Source: CAYSSG01 sp964433635
GTDB lineage: Bacteria > Atribacterota > Phoenicimicrobiia > Phoenicimicrobiales > Stramentimicrobiaceae
Length of the DNA: 7,527 nt
Assembly: GCA_964433635.1 (NCBI GenBank)
Contig: CAYSSG010000072.1
Coordinates: forward strand, 1 to 7,527
Reading direction: 5' to 3'
The notes under the pieces were generated by a model. That model had not been told where the DNA came from and made no database searches. It saw only the letters and a list, made by a program, of their open reading frames with translations. This document shows, piece after piece, positions 5,575 through 7,527 of the stretch. Made by a program: the position numbers and the translations under genes. Each line of letters starts with the position of its first letter. The stretch's first letter is position 1.

Positions 5575-5770
5575 AGCCACTACGATTTCCTCATTCGCTT
5601 ATCAGGTTAAACAAAGGATCATCCTTGCTTCAGAATATTCAGCATATATTGATATGATCTATTCTGACTATCATTGCTTTATTATAATCCTCCTATTTTT
5701 AACTTTCAAAAGAAATATTTCCCTGGCTGGCTATGTTTCCTTTTATTGGAATCCAGAATTTTTTATTTCA

Positions 5771-5800
5771 CTGGCATTACAGGATTCAATAAGATATAAT
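5771..5800 (+). promoter_or_regulatory. Predicted promoter for the second EamA gene
   Basis: -35 CTGGCA (4 of 6) at 5771-5776, an 18-base spacer, and perfect -10 TATAAT at 5795-5800. The start would be near 5807, about 18 bases before the AGAGGA ribosome site. The flanks are very AT-rich, so chance hexamers are possible; another TATAAT is at 5683-5688. Confidence 0.45.
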
Positions 5801-5835
5801 TTTAAAATATTTATTTTCAAACTAAGAGGAATAAT

Positions 5836-6771
5836 ATGAACAAAGATAAATGGCTGCCTGTTCTCAGCGGAATGATTGTGTCCATGGTATTTGGCCTGTC
5901 TTTTATGGTTACCCGGGGAGCATTAGTTAAATTAACTCCGTTACAGTTGATTGGTTATCGATTCGCCCTGGCAGCCCTTACCCTTGGTGTACTGCGTTAT
6001 TTGGGCTTCATTCAGGTGAATCTTAAAAATAAAAGTCTATGGTCCCTTACTTTGCTGGCACTCTTCCAGCCGGTGCTTTATTTCCTTTTTGAAACGACCG
6101 GAGTCAAGTTAACCTCCGCTTCGGAGGCCGGGATGATGATGGGTTTAATTCCGGTAGTCACTGTATTACTGGAAATCCCCTTTTTTAAGGCTATACCTTC
6201 CTGGAAGCAATCTCTTTCCGTGCTTTTATCCGTATCAGGTATCTTCTTTATCTTTATCATGCAGGGAAACGTTCAATTTGGAGAAAACATCCTGGGTACG
6301 CTTTGCCTGATTGGTGCCATCCTGGCTGGCGGAATGTACAATATCTTTTCAAAAAAATCTTCCTCTTCATTTACACCCGTGGAGATAACCTATTTCATGA
6401 TGTCAGCCGGTGCAATTGTTTTCAATATCATGTCTCTTGGACAGGGCATGATCAATAAAACCCTTAGTGAGTATCTGAGACCGCTGACACAGCCTGATGT
6501 ACTGATTGCTATCTTCTATTTGGGAATACTGTCCTCTGTGATTGCTTTCTTCTTGATGAACTACATGCTCTCCAAAACCCGGCCTTCACAGACTGCGACT
6601 TATGTCAACCTGACGACTGTCATCGCCATTCTGGGAGGTATTCTCTTTCGCGGCGAGCATTTTGCCTGGTATCAGGCTGTTGGTGCGTTCATGATTATCT
6701 CCGGTGTCTGGGGAGCCATGTGGTTCAGCCAGAAGGTAAAGAAACCAACACCCAAAACCTTCACCGCCTGA
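5836..6771 (+). CDS. EamA family transporter (DMT superfamily permease), second copy
   Basis: A 311-residue permease with ten predicted helices in two EamA repeats (about 9-142 and 153-296), inserted in the cytoplasmic membrane and probably exporting small metabolites; the substrate is unknown. Typical features are FGLSFMVTRGAL in helix 1, YRFALAALTLG in helix 2, and, in the second half, AGGMYNIFSKK, TRPSQTATYVNL and LFRGEHFAWYQAVGAFMIISG. The tail is basic (QKVKKPTPKT). The ATG at 5836 has AGAGGA 5 bases upstream. It shares the fold with the EamA protein at 2368-3312, but the two differ through most of their length, so they are not a recent duplication. No further gene follows closely, and a structured, U-tailed element lies 30 bases after the stop, so it looks monocistronic. 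Confidence 0.94.
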   Translation: MNKDKWLPVLSGMIVSMVFGLSFMVTRGALVKLTPLQLIGYRFALAALTLGVLRYLGFIQVNLKNKSLWSLTLLALFQPVLYFLFETTGVKLTSASEAGMMMGLIPVVTVLLEIPFFKAIPSWKQSLSVLLSVSGIFFIFIMQGNVQFGENILGTLCLIGAILAGGMYNIFSKKSSSSFTPVEITYFMMSAGAIVFNIMSLGQGMINKTLSEYLRPLTQPDVLIAIFYLGILSSVIAFFLMNYMLSKTRPSQTATYVNLTTVIAILGGILFRGEHFAWYQAVGAFMIISGVWGAMWFSQKVKKPTPKTFTA

Positions 6772-6801
6772 GAAAATAAGGTAAAGGAATCGAGTCGAAT
6801 C

Positions 6802-6870
6802 AACCGGAAAAACTTATTGTCTTTGGACAAACCCAGGAATCCATCAATATTCCTCCGGTTATATTTTCTT
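6802..6870 (+). terminator. Three-helix structured element after the EamA gene, possible terminator
   Basis: Three perfect nested pairings: outer AACCGG (6802-6807) with CCGGTT (6855-6860); inner TTGTC (6817-6821) with GACAA (6826-6830) around a TTTG loop; and AGGAAT (6835-6840) with ATTCCT (6849-6854). The last helix abuts the outer one. A U-rich stretch (TATATTTTCTTATT) follows on the plus strand. It may terminate the EamA transcript, or be a small folded RNA. Confidence 0.4.
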
Positions 6871-6946
6871 ATTCTACTCAGCTCCCATCCCACACAAACG
6901 AAGAACCGCGCCCCTGTTATGTATCCCTATCAAAGCTATATAATTG

Positions 6947-6975
6947 TTGACGGGAGAGAGTGATTCTTATAAAAT
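6947..6975 (+). promoter_or_regulatory. Predicted strong sigma-A-type promoter upstream of the remnant and yedE
   Basis: -35 TTGACG (6947-6952, 5 of 6), an exact 17-base spacer, and -10 TAAAAT (6970-6975, 5 of 6). The predicted start is near 6982. The next confident gene, yedE, begins 448 bases later, so the transcript would have a long leader or be an independent small RNA. Confidence 0.55.
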
Positions 6976-7036
6976 GGACTATGATTAAGTAGACTTTTAT
7001 GACTGATTGAATCCTTGCGAATATGGTTAATTCTTT

Positions 7037-7183
7037 ATGAATCTGAAATGGAAAGAAAATATGTCTTTTTTAATTCATCATACAAAATATGAAAATCAAG
7101 GAAGAAGCAGATTGTCTATCTTATCTATGATAAGAGACGTCCAACAATATCTCTCCAATTTTGTTTTTTTTGTGCCTGGCTGA
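7037..7183 (+). pseudogene. Possible remnant of an acyl-ACP thioesterase-like N-terminus
   Basis: A 48-codon ORF without a Shine-Dalgarno. It contains WKEN near residue 5 and QGRSRLSILSMIRD near 21-34. This recalls the start of acyl-ACP thioesterase-type hotdog proteins (a W-K-E opening, then Y-E-V-D-x-x-G-R-x-x-L followed by a helix such as LLNYLQDAA). Nothing resembling the rest of such a protein follows in any frame. The local DNA is more AT-rich than the real genes nearby. The resemblance is from memory and weak; a chance ORF is quite possible. Confidence 0.22.
7114..7138. repeat. Inverted repeat (10-bp stem with a 2-base bulge)
   Basis: GTC-(TA)-TCTTATC and GATAAGA-GAC pair around a TAT loop. 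A run of eight T begins about 25 bases further on, too distant for a normal intrinsic terminator. Confidence 0.4.
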
Positions 7184-7211
7184 CCTTTTAGTATGAAATA
7201 GCGGTCAGCTA
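7177..7211. repeat. 9-bp inverted repeat in the yedE upstream region
   Basis: TGGCTGACC (7177-7185) and GGTCAGCTA (7203-7211) form a 9-bp stem with one G-U pair around a 17-base loop. It is preceded rather than followed by a T run on the plus strand, so it is not a standard terminator in either direction. It could be part of a leader RNA or a protein site. Confidence 0.45.
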
Positions 7212-7359
7212 TATCATGTTAAACTAATTGCATTCCTTTCAATATCTTCAAATAAGTTTAAAGACTTTAATGTCACTATCACGAGAAACTTTATTATAGC
7301 TGATATCGTTAAGCATTAAAAAATAACCTGTTAAATTATTTCCGGAGTTAATTTGTGAT

Positions 7360-7374
7360 TTTGTTCAGAACAAA
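7360..7374. promoter_or_regulatory. Operator-like palindrome 55 bases before yedE
   Basis: TTTGTTC-A-GAACAAA, a perfect 7+7 inverted repeat with a single central base. A second, overlapping pairing, AATTTGT (7350-7356) with ACAAATT (7370-7376), is also perfect. The size and symmetry suit a dimeric repressor. It does not match the LexA (GAAC-N4-GTTC) or Rex consensus. Confidence 0.4.
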
Positions 7375-7429
7375 TTTCATTGAACTAAAAAATGCTTCTC
7401 AAAGCAGAAATAGAAAGGTAGATTCCCTG

Positions 7430-7527
7430 ATGTTTAGAAAAATATTTTCCTCCCGCAAATTAATCATTTTTACCGGAGCATTTATCGGTATCGCAGCCAC
7501 CATCCTGCAGAAGCTGGGTAATCCTGC
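7430..7527 (+). CDS. yedE: YedE family putative selenium transporter, N-terminal fragment
   Basis: The reading frame opens with ATG at 7430 and runs off the window after 32 full codons. The peptide begins MFRKIF, then has SSRKLIIFTGAFIG and ILQKLGNPA. Basic residues followed by a first membrane helix and the LGNPA motif are typical of the N-terminus of YedE/YeeE-type selenium-metabolism membrane proteins, which continue with a conserved N-M-G-x-C-x-A-C segment just beyond the edge. Such proteins are thought to import a selenium compound for selenophosphate synthesis and often neighbour yedF. AAAGG (7414-7418) is 11 bases upstream, a rather weak ribosome site. It is preceded by an operator-like palindrome and a long leader region. 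The call rests on the first helix only; another YeeE/YedE-type sulfur transporter is the main alternative. Confidence 0.75.
   Translation, partial: MFRKIFSSRKLIIFTGAFIGIAATILQKLGNP

Larger units (their letters stand above)
5514..5835. other. AT-rich divergent intergenic region
   Basis: This 322-base gap separates the divergent YbaK-type and EamA genes. It holds the distant AAGGAG of the former (5529-5534) and candidate promoters in both directions. An open plus-strand frame crosses it (5540-5839) but has no ribosome site, an AT-driven composition rich in Ile, Phe and Tyr, and no recognisable motif. I do not call it a gene. Confidence 0.5.
6772..7429. other. Long region without a convincing gene ahead of yedE
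   Basis: About 660 bases between the second EamA gene and the YedE start. It contains a structured U-tailed element (6802-6870), a strong-looking promoter (6947-6975), a possible gene remnant (7037-7183), several inverted repeats (7114-7138, 7177-7211, 7360-7374) and AT-rich spacer. A minus-strand open frame at 6672-6893 overlaps the EamA 3' end, lacks a ribosome site and is rejected. No tRNA, SECIS-like element or known riboswitch was recognised. Confidence 0.6.

Noticed and set aside
5540..5839. 99-codon plus-strand frame upstream of the second EamA gene
   Set aside because: It has no ribosome site, an AT-driven composition, and overlaps predicted promoters. It runs into the EamA start only by 4 bases without a coupled ribosome site of its own.
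6672..6893. 73-codon minus-strand frame across the EamA 3' end
   Set aside because: It is partly antisense to a confident gene, has no ribosome site, and its remaining part coincides with the inverted-repeat element.
7350..7429. Known riboswitch, SECIS element or tRNA ahead of yedE
   Set aside because: No recognisable conserved core, no T-arm GTTCRA with matching stems, and no selenocysteine-type features were found.

Overview
The window looks like a stretch of chromosome from an anaerobic, low-to-moderate-GC bacterium, most likely a Clostridia-type Firmicute. The reasons are the A-rich leaders, the strong AAGGAGG-type ribosome binding sites, a TTG start with a good Shine-Dalgarno, and the mix of families (HflX, a YbaK-type tRNA editor, EamA permeases, and the start of a YedE selenium transporter). 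This placement is inference. No rRNA, tRNA, CRISPR array, insertion sequence or phage gene was seen.

Region by region. The minus strand carries a fragment of a carboxymuconolactone decarboxylase-like protein (1-104), hflX (138-1430), and a tiny lipoprotein-like leader ORF (1588-1656). The last two appear to share one promoter at about 1683-1711. A plus-strand four-helix membrane protein (1924-2376) runs into the tail of a minus-strand EamA permease (2368-3312), and their 3' ends overlap by 9 bases. Upstream of that permease, on the same strand, are a hairpin, a 19-residue lysine-rich peptide gene (3386-3445) and a promoter with a CRP/FNR-like palindrome. Further minus-strand genes are an MBL-fold hydrolase (3722-4381), a small membrane protein (4633-4959) and a YbaK/EbsC-type tRNA editing protein (5052-5513). 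A second, plus-strand EamA permease follows (5836-6771). Next comes about 660 bases with no convincing gene (promoter, inverted repeats, a possible gene remnant). The window ends in the first 33 codons of a YedE-like selenium transporter (7430 onward).

There is no single dedicated pathway here. The genes read as housekeeping and accessory functions in mostly single-gene units: ribosome rescue (HflX), translation fidelity (YbaK type), metabolite export (two EamA proteins), and selenium uptake (YedE). The most interesting signals are non-coding. They are (a) a possible attenuator in front of hflX, made of a leader ORF, a tight hairpin and a U-tract hairpin with a competing pairing; (b) a CRP/FNR-like palindrome centred exactly 41.5 bases from a predicted start, ahead of the lysine-rich peptide and EamA pair; (c) a three-helix RNA-like element after the second EamA gene; and (d) a long structured region ahead of yedE. 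None of these amounts to proof of a new system.
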